Positions 46,016 through 57,500 of a stretch of DNA of 64,000 bases are shown here, piece by piece. A model generated the notes under the pieces. The model was given only the letters and a program-made list of their open reading frames with translations, did no database searches and had not been told where the DNA came from. A program made the translations under genes and the position numbers. The stretch's first letter is position 1. Every line of letters starts with the position of its first letter. Source of the stretch: Poronia punctata (Eukaryota > Ascomycota > Sordariomycetes > Xylariales > Xylariaceae); assembly GCA_022579005.1 (NCBI GenBank), contig MU401553.1, positions 62,001 through 126,000 of the forward strand, in the 5' to 3' direction.

Positions 46016-49000
46016 TTACCACACATATACGGGGCGGATACGCTGCCATCGTGGACCTGTAGACTCATAGAGACTAGTAGCCGTGGTTTCCGTTGCCTCT
46101 CCGCCGCCAGACGATGGGATATCATTCTCTTCGAGGTCAGCGGCGCTGCTGCTGTTCGGTGCGTTGTCTAACATGGTGGGGGATCCCTTTTCTCCACTGG
46201 GCTCTCGCCAGGCTAGCATGGAAACCCTGGCCGTCATAGACGGCAGCGGCGCGCCATACGGAACTATAGCAGTAGAGTATTCACTCGAGGTTTGCGGTCC
46301 GGTAGATGCCATACTTGGCCCTGTCCCTGGTACCTCGGCAGGATTCGAGTTCGAGTTAGGATTTGAGCTTGTCAGTTGCTCCGGGACGCCAGTTGGAGAA
46401 CTAGCACTGTTCGACACAGGCAAACTTCCTGTGATAGTCGGGGCACTACTCCCACCTGAACTTCCCGAGGGGTTCAGTGAAGTACCAACAGTCTGATCAC
46501 TCCCCGATGTCCCGGTTCGGGTAATCGCTGAACTACTGGTTGCAGCGGTCCGGCTAGGAGTCTGCTGACCTGGTGCTACACCACTGGCCCCGTTCGGTGT
46601 CGGCATTGAAGTCGAAGTAAGAGACGGTGAGACTGCTGTAGAGGTCCCGCCCGGTCCAGAGGATGGTGCAGTAGTTCCGTTGCTTCCGCCGTTCGAAATG
46701 GGACTTGTCGAGAGGCTCTGATCACTTGCGCTACTGCCGGGGACGTTGCTAGACGGCACGCTGCCCGGCGGCGAGTTACTTGCAGTCAGCGGTGGGCTGG
46801 ACTGACCAGGGATAGGCGTGGGGGGTTGACTAGGCGCCTCGCCGGGGCTAGTACCAACGCTGCTATTAATGGTGCAATTTGGATCCTGGGACCCAGGTGT
46901 GCATATGCTGTTGGTAGGGGGGGCATCTCCTGGGTTCGTTGGGCTCGTAGAAGCAACGTTGCTGGTAAAGGGCGTACAACTCGGGTTTTGAGATCCCGGT
47001 GTGCATATACCGCCAGGAGGTGAGGTACTTCCCGGGGTAACTGGGTTAGTAGGACCAGTGCTACCATTGATGCTAGTACAGTTCGGATCTGAGGATCCAG
47101 GTGTGCACACACCGCTGAGAGGAGGTGATGTACTTCCCGGGGTGACTGGGGTAGTGGGAGAAGTGCTACCATTGATGCCAGTACAGTTGGGATCTGAGGA
47201 TCCAGGTGTGCACACACCGCTGGCAGGAGGTGCGCTACCCGGGGTCGTTGGGTTCGCAGTATTCGAGGGTGTGGTGGGAACTGTGCTTGTCGCGCTGCTG
47301 GGCTGGTTATTGCTAGGCGCAACACTCCCTGCACTATTTGGTGAAGGCGAGCTGCACGAAGGGTCGGTGGAACCGGCTACGCAAGTGCTCGGTACGGAGC
47401 CTGTTGTAGATGTCGGCGGTTGCCCTTGACCCGGAGCTACACCACCCCCGCTTCTCGGCGAGGTGCATGCGGCATCGTTCGAGCCTTGTGTGCAGGAAAG
47501 AGAGCCAACTGGCGCCGTGGTGGTAACTTGACTCTGACCGGGGGTTAAACCCCCACTAGGGTTTGCCGTGACACATGACGAATCCGTTGACCCACTCGTA
47601 CAGGTGGCCGGAGGACTGTTCGATGTCGATGTAGGTGGTTGACGTTGCCCCGGTGCAACGCCTCCCCCATTGATCGGAGATGTGGAGGATGGATTGGTGA
47701 GTCCACTGCTATTCTCGTTTGGCGGCGCCGAGCTAGGTGGATTTCCACCAGGCGAAACGCTTGTCACCTGCGTCTGTCCCGGTACAGTATTCGGAGTACT
47801 ACCGCTGTTCGGAGGCTCTGTACTGACGGCTGTGCTACCCTGGCTCTGGCCTGAAGTTATCGGCCCGGGGCCCAAATCGGAACTAGGGCCAGATCCGCTA
47901 CTCGGCGGCTGAGTTTCACCGGTTTGAGGGACTATGGTTGTACCTGGAGGGATTGAACTAAGTTCCGAGCGTACGGTACTGGGGTTCTCGCCCACAGGGC
48001 TCGTGCTTGAACCCCGACCAGGCGCAACGCCGCCCGCGCCATTGGGGGCCGGGCTTGTAGTCGCTACACTACCTGAGCTACTTTCATTTGGCTGGTTCGA
48101 GGACGCTGCTGGTGTGCTGCCACCGGGGCTGGTAAGCAACGTGCTGGTGGCTGAGACTGTCAAAGTGGTTTCCGAGGGCTGGTCAACACTGGGTTCAACG
48201 GTAGGTTGTGAGGTGATCGGTGTACCTTGACCCGGTGCTACGCCACCGTTTCCACTCGGAGTTGTAGAGCCACTGGGTGTGCCTGGATTGGTACTAGGCG
48301 TCGCCGGTAGCCCAGGACTTGGAGCGGTATCCGAAGATACACCGCCGCTGGGAACACTGAGAGGAGGGTTTCCTGGCGTGTCAGAACTAATTGGAGCCGT
48401 TGAAGCTGCCGGCAGGGTCGATGTAGGGCCACTGCTATACGTAGCCGGTAGAGTGCCGTGGCCCGGGGCAACAGTACCGCCTCCGTGGAAGGGTGTCGAT
48501 GGCCATGCTGATGACTGGGATGGGGGAAGTGTAACATCACGAGGGAGGTCTCCCAGAGGCTGACTTGTTGTGCCTCCATAAACGCTGACAATGGACCCCG
48601 CATCGTCATTCCCGAGCGGAAAGATAACCGCTGGGGTTGTCACTTGAGTTTGGGCTACGCCTCCGATGCCTATAGATGCGACCTCGGGCGGTGCAATAGT
48701 TGGTACACGTGGTTGAGGTCCAGCGCTGGCCCAGCCATATGGTTGGCCATCGGAGCTGTAACAGCTGAGAACATTCAAACCACCGCAGACTTGCGACAAG
48801 TCGCCGGAGCACGGTGTTGAGCACACTGTTTCATCCATCAGCGTCGTTCCATTGAGGAAGTTCCCACAGAGACAACTGTTGCCGTTTTCTGTGCCCGCCA
48901 TGAGATATCCTTTGCTCACGCAATGCTGCACACATGCTTCATTAGTGAGGAACGGTATCTCGGTGGTCTCTATGCTGAAAGCCCTCTGGCTAGGATCATC

Positions 49001-50826
49001 CCTCCAACAGCCGCAGTAGGCCCAATCCGTGACTTGTTCGGGCAAAGGCGGCTGTGGCTGACTCGGCACGCTTCCTCCTGGTGTAGTTGATGGATATGGA
49101 TAACTACTAGTGAGACTCGTAGGGGACATGGACACGGCTGTGGATTCACTCGAACCTCCACAGGGCCCGGCTGTTTGAACGGGAGCGCAAAACCATCCAC
49201 CTTGGCAATGAGCACACGGCCAACCAAATCCGCACGGAGCCGACTGCGCTGGCGTTTGCAGGGGAGGGCAGAACCACCCATCGAGGCAGTCATTGCAAGT
49301 GTATCCAGATCCAGGGCAGGGTCCTTGAGCTCCATTATTCCCGGCAGGCATCGTAGTAGCGCCGGGGCAGTCGCAGCTGGTTGGAGATAACTGCGAGTCA
49401 GACGACGTTTGACACGATGGGAAGACTGTCGAAGTCACCGTCTGGCTAGCGCGATGTTAAAGAATAACCCCAAAGATGGGGGAAACAAATGGGTACCTAC
49501 GCGGGTATTGATTGCGCCGAGTCGAGATTACATGACTGCATCAAGGTTTGGTATTCGGTTATAGTGGTAAGTCCATTCGCTTTGTAGTATGTCAGCTTTG
49601 CAATAAGAAGACTGGTAGGGATAGACGGCCTGCTGAGACGTACCAGAACCTGCGGGAGCGCCCGTTGGATATAGCGTAGACGGCAGAGGTGCAAGAGTCG
49701 TGGGTGATAACCTAAAAACCTCGGTGCTACTTGAGCTCGTAGCCGTGCCCAATGCTGTTAGAGCACCCGAGGGCAAAGCGGTCGGTGCAGTAGCTGATGT
49801 CAGAATGTTAGGGGTGGTAGGGGAACCCAGTACCGTTGATGTGCTTTTAGAGTCGTCGTCGGTTAGGGTGGCGTCCATGATGGTAAAAGGTGCTGTTGCG
49901 AGTTCGGAAGAGACCAGGGCCACTGCAGAGGACATATCACCGCAGATCCCAGCGACTGTGGCAAGGACGCCATCAACAGTGGTGACTACACCGCAAATAT
50001 TTTGTTGAATCAGGTCCCCTACCAGTGAGAGAGGTCCGTTCGCGGTTCCGACAACGTCAGCCAGCCCGCTGCTGATGGCTTGCTCCACGTCTTGCACTAA
50101 TGGGCGTGGAAGATGGGAAGCTTCGTGAGTGGTAACTTCTTTTATGATGCCACCCACTCCTGATTTTAGCGAATCAAATAGCCCTCCTATTTGGCTCAAC
50201 GCTTCCGGCGCCTGTATCTGATTGTCGGCGGTCTCCGCATTCATAGGCGCAATGTTCGTGGCTATGGCTTCCGCAGACACAATAACATCGAGTGCGCGCT
50301 CCGTAACCGCGGCGATAAGGCTAGGCGCTGCAGCGGGCACCATATCGGTGAGAATGCCTTGTAGTTTGCCGGCGAGACTAAGCAACTGGGCTTCTGGTAC
50401 TTGAGAACTGGCGGGTAGGGGTAGGGGGGTTGGGCCCGGCTCCGGCCTTGTAGTGGCAAGTGGCACACCATCCGCAGTCTGTCCACTGGTCTGGTTAAGT
50501 ATGGAGAGTCGATTTTCGATGCCGGCTGTGACCTCAGCTACCAATGAGCTGGCTACATTTGCCGGGATCAAATTTCCTAACAGACTAGGCACGACGCCAA
50601 CCACGCCGCCCAACCCAAGTAGGCGTTTCTCGAGACTTATAGATGACGTGCGAGCCTCCAGAGGATACTCACGCTTGTAAACTGAGCCCACAGAGTAACC
50701 TTGTGTGACTAAAACGGTGGTCATGAGTCCAGTGATGAAGAAAATTGCAGTCAAAAGACATTTTGTTGTTGAAGGAGAGCGGAAACCTGGTAGCATAACT
50801 TTCGATGGACGAGGAGGCGGACGCAC
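46016..50826 (-). CDS. Large WSC-domain Ser/Thr/Pro-rich surface glycoprotein
   Basis: Exons are 49532-50826 and 46016-49445, giving 1574 residues. The intron has a weak GTAATC donor, a TTTAAC branch-like site and a GCTAG acceptor; the joined frame reads NLDAVIQTVTSTVFPSC. A membrane or signal-anchor segment (LLTAIFFITGLMTTVLV) lies near residue 25. An Ala/Val-rich helical region follows to about 330. Two copies of a Cys/Trp module occur near 480-525 (CNDCLDGWFCPPLQTP and CAHCQGGWFCAPVQTA). One eight-cysteine WSC domain spans about 575-662 (YCGCWRDDPSQRAF ... GNSCLCGNFLNG ... CSGDLSQVCGG). About 900 residues of mucin-like repeats follow, with GVAPGQ and CTPGSSDPNC units. WSC domains are carbohydrate-binding or wall-sensing. 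No C-terminal membrane segment is visible, so this is not a classical Wsc1 sensor. It is probably a wall-associated or secreted glycoprotein. The long antisense open frames are products of its composition. Confidence 0.82.
46865..47600 (-). repeat. Intragenic tandem repeats coding C-x2-GS-x4-C units
   Basis: Within the WSC gene, at least seven copies of a two-cysteine motif (CTPGSSDPNC, CTPGSQNPSC, CVAGSTDPSC, CTQGSNDAAC, CTSGSTDSSC and close variants) occur. Four are in near-tandem units of about 102-105 bp (34-35 residues). Two neighbouring units around 47076 and 47181 are nearly identical in DNA, pointing to recent duplication or unequal exchange. Confidence 0.75.
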
Positions 50827-51658
50827 AGGGCATCACACGGCAGAGACGTTAGGCAAGGCGTGTCTTGAACCCCGGACACGAATACCTCGAAGCGGCAATG
50901 CCGACGGCTATATGAAGCGTTAAGTGGCGTGTTGAGGAAAACAGGACGTTCAAAATTGGGCCAAAATTGAAGTTTGCAAGTCCAAAAACACCAAAACAGA
51001 TGGGATAGGGTTCGTAGCGAAAGTGGAAAAAAGACGAATGAGAAGAGTGACGAAGTGAGGAAAATGGGTAGAGCTTCGAATATTAGATAGCCCCACGAAT
51101 CTCGCGCTTTCCCTACCGCCTCTTGTTTAAAGCGCCATTGCGCTTGCCGAATAGGTATGGAGTGAAGTGCCAGAAGGCGCGGCGATAATGGGTAGGTAAG
51201 CGCATTGTGCGATTCAATCCTTGAAGTACCTACCTTCCACGCAGAGAGCGTAGCTTCCATGAGAGACTGGAGTGCTGTTGAGCAATGTCTACCCGCGTCT
51301 TGGCCTTTATACTCCGCGCACCTGCGAACCACCATAGGTGAGCAAGGCAGGACTGGGAAGTACTACGCACTGGGTATGTACCTAGGTACCTAGTCATACC
51401 ACTCACTCGAGACTCAGCACGATGGGTCGACGCATCCTCTCAGCAGAGACGGGATAAAATCATGGCAGACAGTGCCAGGGTGGAAAACATACACGGGAAC
51501 TAGCAAAGAGTATGTTGAAATGATGGGACACAAAACCCACAAGTGTCACATGATAGGTGCTATTTTTGCTACCTCAAGCCGATGCCTGCCTACCTGGCAC
51601 CGATGCAAATAAACAAAGCCCGAAAAGAGATCCACGCCGTATGCCCGAAACTTTCTCT
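50827..51658. promoter_or_regulatory. Upstream region of the WSC gene and 3' end of Rps2 gene
   Basis: This 0.8-kb stretch separates two minus-strand genes. An open frame at 50751-51335 runs back over the WSC start and has no recognisable domain. TACCTA words lie near 51227 and 51375. No other gene was seen. Confidence 0.45.
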
Positions 51659-52671
51659 CTAATATCTCTTGCCTTCCCGGAGAGTATCCGCGTATTCCTC
51701 GAGCGGACTGCGGATAAGCTTCGTCTCCTTCCACAGGTTGGGCGTTAAGAATCCGTAGCAGTTAGAGATGGCCGCGAAGGTAGCTTTGAGGGTGTTCTCC
51801 AGGGTCTTTGTGGAGCCGGAAGAGGATGTATACGCATCCTCAATACCGGCGAGCTGAAGGAGACGCTTAACAGCGGGAGAGGCAACGATCTGTGTACCAC
51901 GAGGAGCCGGGATCAACTAATTTCAAAGTCAATATATGCATCGTATCCTGATATCCGAGTTCAAAAGGGTGGCTGGTCCACATACTCTGACTGTGACTGA
52001 ACCGCATTTTCCACTCTCCTTCACGGGTAGAGAGTGAGGTGTACCAAGGTTGGTACCCCAGTAACCACGTCGGACGGGGATGACGCTCAGTTTGGCGATG
52101 ATGATAGCAGCACGGATGGCGGTCGCAACTTCCTTCGAAGTCTTGATGCCCAGACCAACATGGCCCTCCGAATCACCGATGATGACGATGGCCTTGAATC
52201 GAGTTCGCTGACCGGCACGAGTCTGCTTCTGGACTGGCTTGATCTGGATTGGGGCGCAACATTGTATTAGCACGTGCTTGTTTCGTATGCGGGGGGGTGT
52301 CGCATTCGTCTTGACTGGGCTCGAGACACAATAGACAATTTGAGGGAACCAGCCGAGACGAGCAACTCGTTTGGAGATAATAGAAAAAGGAGTTGTACCT
52401 TCATGACCTCGTCCTTTAGCTTGGGGAGGAAGAAATCCACAATCTGGTACTCCTTGATAGGCAGCGAGTGCAGGTAGATCTCCTCCATGCTCTTAATCTT
52501 GCCAGCCTTCACGAGACGGCCCAGCTTGGTGACGGGCATCCATTCCTTCTCGTCCTTGGGACCACCACGTCGGCCACGTCCACGGCCACGGCCACGGCCA
52601 CGATCACCGCCACGGTCGCCTCTGGAACCGAAACCTCCACGGGCACCGCCGCGATCACCTCTGTCAGCCAT
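51659..52671 (-). CDS. rps2: 40S ribosomal protein uS5 (Rps2)
   Basis: Exons are 52399-52671, 51986-52243 and 51659-51916, giving 262 residues, normal for the family. An Arg/Gly-rich N-terminal tail ([15 protein letters not shown]), a methylation-type RGG region, is followed by the S5 core: [88 protein letters not shown], then NLWKETKL near the end. Introns of 155 and 69 bp have GTACAA and GTATGT donors with CTAAT and TTGAC-like branch sites, and junctions fall inside highly conserved peptides (MK|IKPVQKQ and VR|LIPAPRG), which fixes the model. It sits at the mRNA entry side of the small subunit and contributes to decoding accuracy. Confidence 0.96.
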
Positions 52672-53740
52672 ATTGGTCGCTCGAATTAGATCGGAGAGTA
52701 CAGAAAGGAATTGGCCGTCGAGAAGTGGTGCTCTCCGGGCAGTTATAGTAGGTGTTGAGCTGTGAGGTTAGTGCCGACTTTTTGAAGGTTGGTTGGGGAA
52801 TTTCGCCAGTGGAGGGGGACCGCAATAATTTTTTAGGAATTGGCATAGGTTTGTGGGAGGTAGGTACTGCAGCCGAGGTGGTCTGTGCCACACCCTTTCA
52901 CTTTACCATTTCCCTCACTAAGCTAGTATAAAGGTAGCCTAGACTTCATTAGCTCCTCTCCGCTCCTCTCCCTTATTCCAATCAGAGGGGTTGCCATCCA
53001 GCTAGTGACGATGTACCGGTAGGTACCTGCCGGGGCCTGCCTACCGCACTTACGTAGTACTGTACTTAATACAAGTACTTTACACAACCCTCTGATCTTC
53101 GCTGATTGAACCGCCAGTTCAACCTCACTCGTGAGCCTCGCAGCGGACCGGTGTTGGGTAATTACCTGAAAGTAAACAGGTATGGACATGATGTAGATAC
53201 TTACGTTAGCTGCGGAATCTACACATGTTTACGCATGTTGCTAGGTGTTTTATTATGTATGATATATATAGTACGGAGGCTCACTCTACTGTGGGTGGGA
53301 GACCTGCATTCCAAAAATCAAGATGTTGTCCCAAGTTCACTTCATGTCCATGTAACAGAATGTATCTAATAACCGCGACAAAATGCAGCGTTTCGACCAC
53401 TTGCAGTAATCTAAGCCGGAGAATGGCAATGCGAAATAGAATTGTAAAGCAGCTACACATCGTACTGTCTCGGCCGGTAAGATGGAACAGCTAGGGAGAC
53501 TAGACTACTTGCATTGTCACATAAGGTACAGACGCCGCAGGGGCACACAAGAGCTTTGCAGCGCTTTAAGTGGTTGTTATATTTACGTGCCGAGGAGCAC
53601 AACTACCAATGTCTAGTCGTCACGAGTAACGACACATGGTCCCTTTGGAGGGCTCGCTAGACAATGTCCTTGTGCATCACGTCCACGACCACCCTAGCTC
53701 CGCAAAGAATTATTATTCTCCCTCCGGGGGGTATATGCAA
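52672..53740. promoter_or_regulatory. Upstream region of the rps2 gene
   Basis: The sequence upstream of the ribosomal protein gene is AT-richer and holds scattered CCTACC/GGTAGG words (for example 52858 and 53020). I see no clear ribosomal-protein promoter element that I would name. Confidence 0.4.
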
Positions 53741-53902
53741 ATGTCTGCGCAACCACTGACGTCGTCATCGTGTGACTGTGCTGTGGTAGCACCAATGGGC
53801 GTCTGCACATGCCTTTCCGAAGCCAAGGAGGCCGGTGTTCAATGTGAAAAAATCATGGGTGAGTATCATGACCCTTCCCGAGTGCGTTTTACTCGTGGAT
53901 AA
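53741..53902 (+). CDS. Tentative cysteine-rich microprotein (53 residues)
   Basis: A short frame starts MSAQPLTSSSCDCAVVAPMG and continues VCTCLSEAKEAGVQCEKIMG. It has five cysteines spaced C-x-C-x8-C-x-C-x10-C, in a protein-like context with an amphipathic AKEAGVQCEKIM segment. Two CxC pairs could bind metal. The frame runs on for 14 residues after KIM to a stop at 53900, but a GTGAGT donor overlaps the Gly codon, so a spliced tail is possible; acceptors CCGCAG and ATCTAG lie downstream. Upstream in-frame ATGs at 53636 and 53735 exist. No family is recognised, so this is an open possibility, not a firm gene. Confidence 0.28.
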   Translation: MSAQPLTSSSCDCAVVAPMGVCTCLSEAKEAGVQCEKIMGEYHDPSRVRFTRG

Positions 53903-54379
53903 TCCCTCCGCAGTCCACGCTATGCCATCTCTCAGTAGCCCGCCGGTCGTCGATACGACTACTCTATTTGCTTCTTCTTTCAACTCTTCACGTATCATCC
54001 ACTGTGGCTCCTTTTGCTCGATCGTATTTTCATCTCATCCTTCTTGCAATCTAGGCGTTTTATTGAAAGGAGAATGATAGCAGACGCCGGTGCTCGCAAA
54101 GCTGAAATCAGAATTTTTTTGGGACATTCGTTCGTGGTATTGATTCAAGGTGACTGGCGCAATGGGTATGACTGAATAAAGGAAATGGTAAAATGGAATC
54201 AAGTCGCTAATGCCATGGAGATATTCCGAACCCTCAATTTATGCAGCAATTTTTCTCTTCCAATGGTACAGGTCGTGCAGTGAAATGGTGGCAGTAAATG
54301 CCGTTATTTGGTGCCGTGATTATAAACAGAGTTGTTGCCTAAGGCGCTTTGACAATATCAAGATCCGATGGTATCGTTC
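53903..54379. other. Intergenic between microprotein candidate and G1 cyclin 3' end
   Basis: Nothing recognisable beyond a possible second exon for the microprotein and the 3' untranslated region of the minus-strand cyclin gene. Confidence 0.4.
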
Positions 54380-55688
54380 CTAAGCCACCATCTGGCTATG
54401 ATATTCGTCGTACGGGTAGGCAGTGTATTGCTGATTTTGTTGTCTTTGATAACCAACCATGTCATGAACTTGTGGGGTGGGTGTCACGGGACATCGAGGC
54501 GGAATGTACTTGTTCGTGGGATCGCTGCTGTTAAAACACATTCCATCTGGAGTAATCGGTGGCGTCATATAACCGTCCGCCGGGCCAGGGGCTGAACCGT
54601 AGCCCTTCTGCGGCGTGTTGTATATAGCTGACTGACTGGAGATCAAAGCTGGCTCGGCAGGAGGCGACGGGGGTGCTTGTTGTGCCCTTCTGGATAGCGC
54701 CGCCTGTTGCGCCATGAACTCTGCTAGAACAACCGACACTCGAGAGAGATGAGGCGACGAATACTTGCGAGATAGTGTAACTGATGGTTGATGCAGGTGT
54801 CGAGATAATGTGAGAACTGTCAGGTGTTCGACGTGATCCCATGGGCCATCGTTGACCTCTGGTCTTCCCATGACAGCGCGTGCGAGGGCCAGTGAGGCCC
54901 GTGCCATAACCGATGGTTTCGTCGACACAAAATCCCGATGGTATAGTGCGATTTCACCTAGGTAAGCAGCCATATGCTCGACTTCGCGATCGTCCCCCTC
55001 TTCTGCCACAATCAGTTGCGTGAAGAAATCCACTGTTGGGGTGCCAATGGTCCAGTCGAGGGTGTTCAGAACGTGCATCTCCATCTGTGTGAACATGCCG
55101 GAATCATACAATCCACAGCACATGTTGTTCAACTCGTTGATCTGGGGTACCCTGTCCTTTTTATCTCCGTACTTGGCAGCGATCAAAAGTGCAGCGCACC
55201 CAACAAGTTGATAATGCTGCTTGTAGACCACGCGTTTCGAGCAATATCGGTCTAACAGATTGATTGTCAAGAAGAGGGTCTCCGGAAGTAGCGCAAACGC
55301 AGCGTGAGCCTCGACGAGGAAATCGATCAGGTATGGTCTCATAAACCACTTTATTTCCCGTTGCATATCGATCAGATTCGCGTCCGGTAGCGTTTCATCC
55401 TTTTACAACCTGTTAGTCCTTGCATTCCACAAAGCATATTGTGCAACGGATGAATAAGGCATCGTCATGGTAATAGCCTGAAGTTTTGGAGATATTGCTT
55501 ACTTCCATCTGTCTGACGTGTTGCATGATATCCTCGAGATACTCTTCGCCGGCGAGGCGGGAGAGATCATTGGCTATCATTTCTTGTCGGTTACGGGCCA
55601 ACTTCTTCGCCGCATCCTTCATGTCGATACGGGGGAATTCATTGCTTTCGACGAAGAAGTCGGAGTCTCTTGCGGTACCGAATGCCAT
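54380..55688 (-). CDS. G1/S-type cyclin (Puc1/Cln-like)
   Basis: Exons are 55503-55688 and 54380-55399, giving 401 residues; the 103-bp intron has a GTAAGC donor, a GACTAAC branch site and a TAAAAG acceptor. The N-end (RIDMKDAAKKLARNRQEMI) leads into EEYLEDIMQHVRQME. The cyclin box is MQREIKWFMRPYLIDFLVEA.., with LFLTINLLDRYCSKR and LVGCAALLIAAKYGDKKDRV, starting near residue 74. The second cyclin fold includes MEMHVLNTLDWTIGTPT and a long helical stretch to about 300. A Pro/Gln/Tyr-rich tail carries TPQK and TPPITPDG, which could be phospho-sites controlling turnover. The box is closest to the fungal Cln/Puc1 group, which pairs with Cdc28/Cdc2 in G1 in the nucleus and cytoplasm. Assignment within the cyclin family is from motif memory. 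Confidence 0.88.
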
Positions 55689-57500
55689 TTTGTTTGGTAT
55701 GGATGCTCGTCGGTTGTATGGATGTAACTGAGCTGGTGGCTCGGTGGTGGATTGGATGTCGAAAGAGTGGCGGTCAGGTTCTCCAGGAATCTTGGTATGT
55801 TGAGTGAGAGTATTAAGTTGGTTTGGTATTTGTGTGTAATGAGCGTATTATTCCAATTGGAAAGACAATGGTAACATTAGGTTATTAATGAGTGTGTTGA
55901 AAAGTAACTGAGAAAAAGACACAAATGAATGACGGATTCAACGGGCGTCGACACTACGAAATCGATATTCCGAGGTCGACCGGGCTTGGGGGTAGGCCCT
56001 TTAAGAGTGAAGTTGAACGACTGAATATGCCCTGCGGTAAATCTGGTCAGCCCTAGGACGAAATCGATAGTTTTGCTATCGCGCAACAAGACCACTAGAT
56101 GTTTTATGTCTCGTGGGCTGTCGAATGGACACAAGGGGGTTGACAACAAATTGGTATCCCTTACCGCCACAATTAGTCGACAGGAGATTAAACAATTCCT
56201 GAGGAAGAAGGTGGGAACAGCGAGTTAACGGGTCCCACGGGGCAAGCAAGTCTATCTGCTCAACGCAAAAAGAATAAGAAGCGTGTGTGTGGAGGGTACC
56301 GTTAGAACACTATGGGTCTATCGGTATGCCACTATCGAGAACATCACACAATCAGAACCACACATGTCCAGTATTTAAGCTCATTGGAATTGACAGCTAA
56401 TCACGTACCTCTACACAAGCGACGCTTCTATCGGGCGGTGTATGTCAATGTGACTGGGCTCATGTAGGGCTTGGGTCGTAGGCTGCTCCAGTCAGTCAGT
56501 GTCAGACTCTAATTTTATAGAGTCTGAGACTGAGATGTCTGGAGTAGGTCCACTTTATTATAATGGCCAGAGTCAGATTCCAGGTGCCGCGGACACAAAG
56601 CAGCGGTCTCTTCGACGGCGAGGGATGACGATCGAGGAATGAGGATTAGGTATCGACCGATTATTCGAACCGGCCAAAGGGCGGAAGAACGTAGGTGGGT
56701 GGGGAAATGAAACGAGCCGAAGAAGCGATGGAATTGTGGTGATTGACAGATTCCTCGTCGAAGGAGAAGAATTATTAATTGGGTGGAATTCCAACAAGGA
56801 CGGTCGGGTTGCCGGTTGATACTCGAGGAAAGAAGGGCTTCGGCGTTAATAAAGCAAATAGGGGAGTCTATCTGCTTTTTTTGTTCCTGGCCTTTTCCTA
56901 TCCTAGGTATACCGCCAACTATCGAACTCTCGACTCGGCCTCCTGTACTAATCCTTTTCAGCTAGAGACTGACCCTAAAAGATTTTGTCTCTCCTCCGTT
57001 CCTCTCCTTTTCATTGAACAAGGAGACAGTCGTGGGAGATGTGTGGAGAGAGGAAAGGGAACGAATGAATCGGATGGAGGAGGATGGGAGGTGAGGAAGG
57101 GGAGGAGAGGAGAGATGGCCTCGAGTTGGAGGAGGATGCAGGAGATGAAAAAGGATTGGAAGAGATTGGCTTTTAGGAGAGAGGTACTTTTAAGACGCAG
57201 ACGGCCGCCCACAGTACAATTGAATGTACAAAATTATGTGTACCTACACCAAGAAGGATGTACATTTCCATGTACGGGATGGATAGGATGTACAGGGGAG
57301 GAACCACTGCAGACTGCACACCACCGCCCTACCAAGACTGGGACGGGCCATTATTGGGATCATTGGGGATGGGCCTAGCGTGCCCAGCAGGGGCAGACAA
57401 GGAACGCGACACGGCACGGCCTCTAAGAAGCAAGAGAAGAGCTATGCTGAGATGCAGGACAGAAAGTACCTAACCCTCGGCTTGATAGTTCACTGTACTT
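55689..57500. promoter_or_regulatory. Long upstream region of the G1 cyclin gene
   Basis: About 1.8 kb upstream of the cyclin start has no supportable gene. On the + strand 57030-57190 is strongly G/A-rich, hence C/T-rich in the sense of the cyclin gene. An inverted repeat, CAGTCTCAGACTC-like, surrounds 56505-56535 (cagactctaattttatagagtctg). A 199-codon frame on the + strand at 56779-57378 derives from the G/A-rich tract and is not called. G1 cyclins in yeasts have long regulated leaders; whether that holds here is inference. Confidence 0.4.

Noticed and set aside
46083..48824. Many long open frames antisense or out of frame to the WSC gene (up to 182 codons)
   Set aside because: They mirror the Gly/Pro/Ser/Thr-rich repeats of the WSC coding strand and carry no domain.
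56779..57378. 199-codon + strand frame upstream of the cyclin
   Set aside because: It is driven by a G/A-rich tract; composition is Arg/Lys/Glu/Gly runs with no recognisable domain or splice support.
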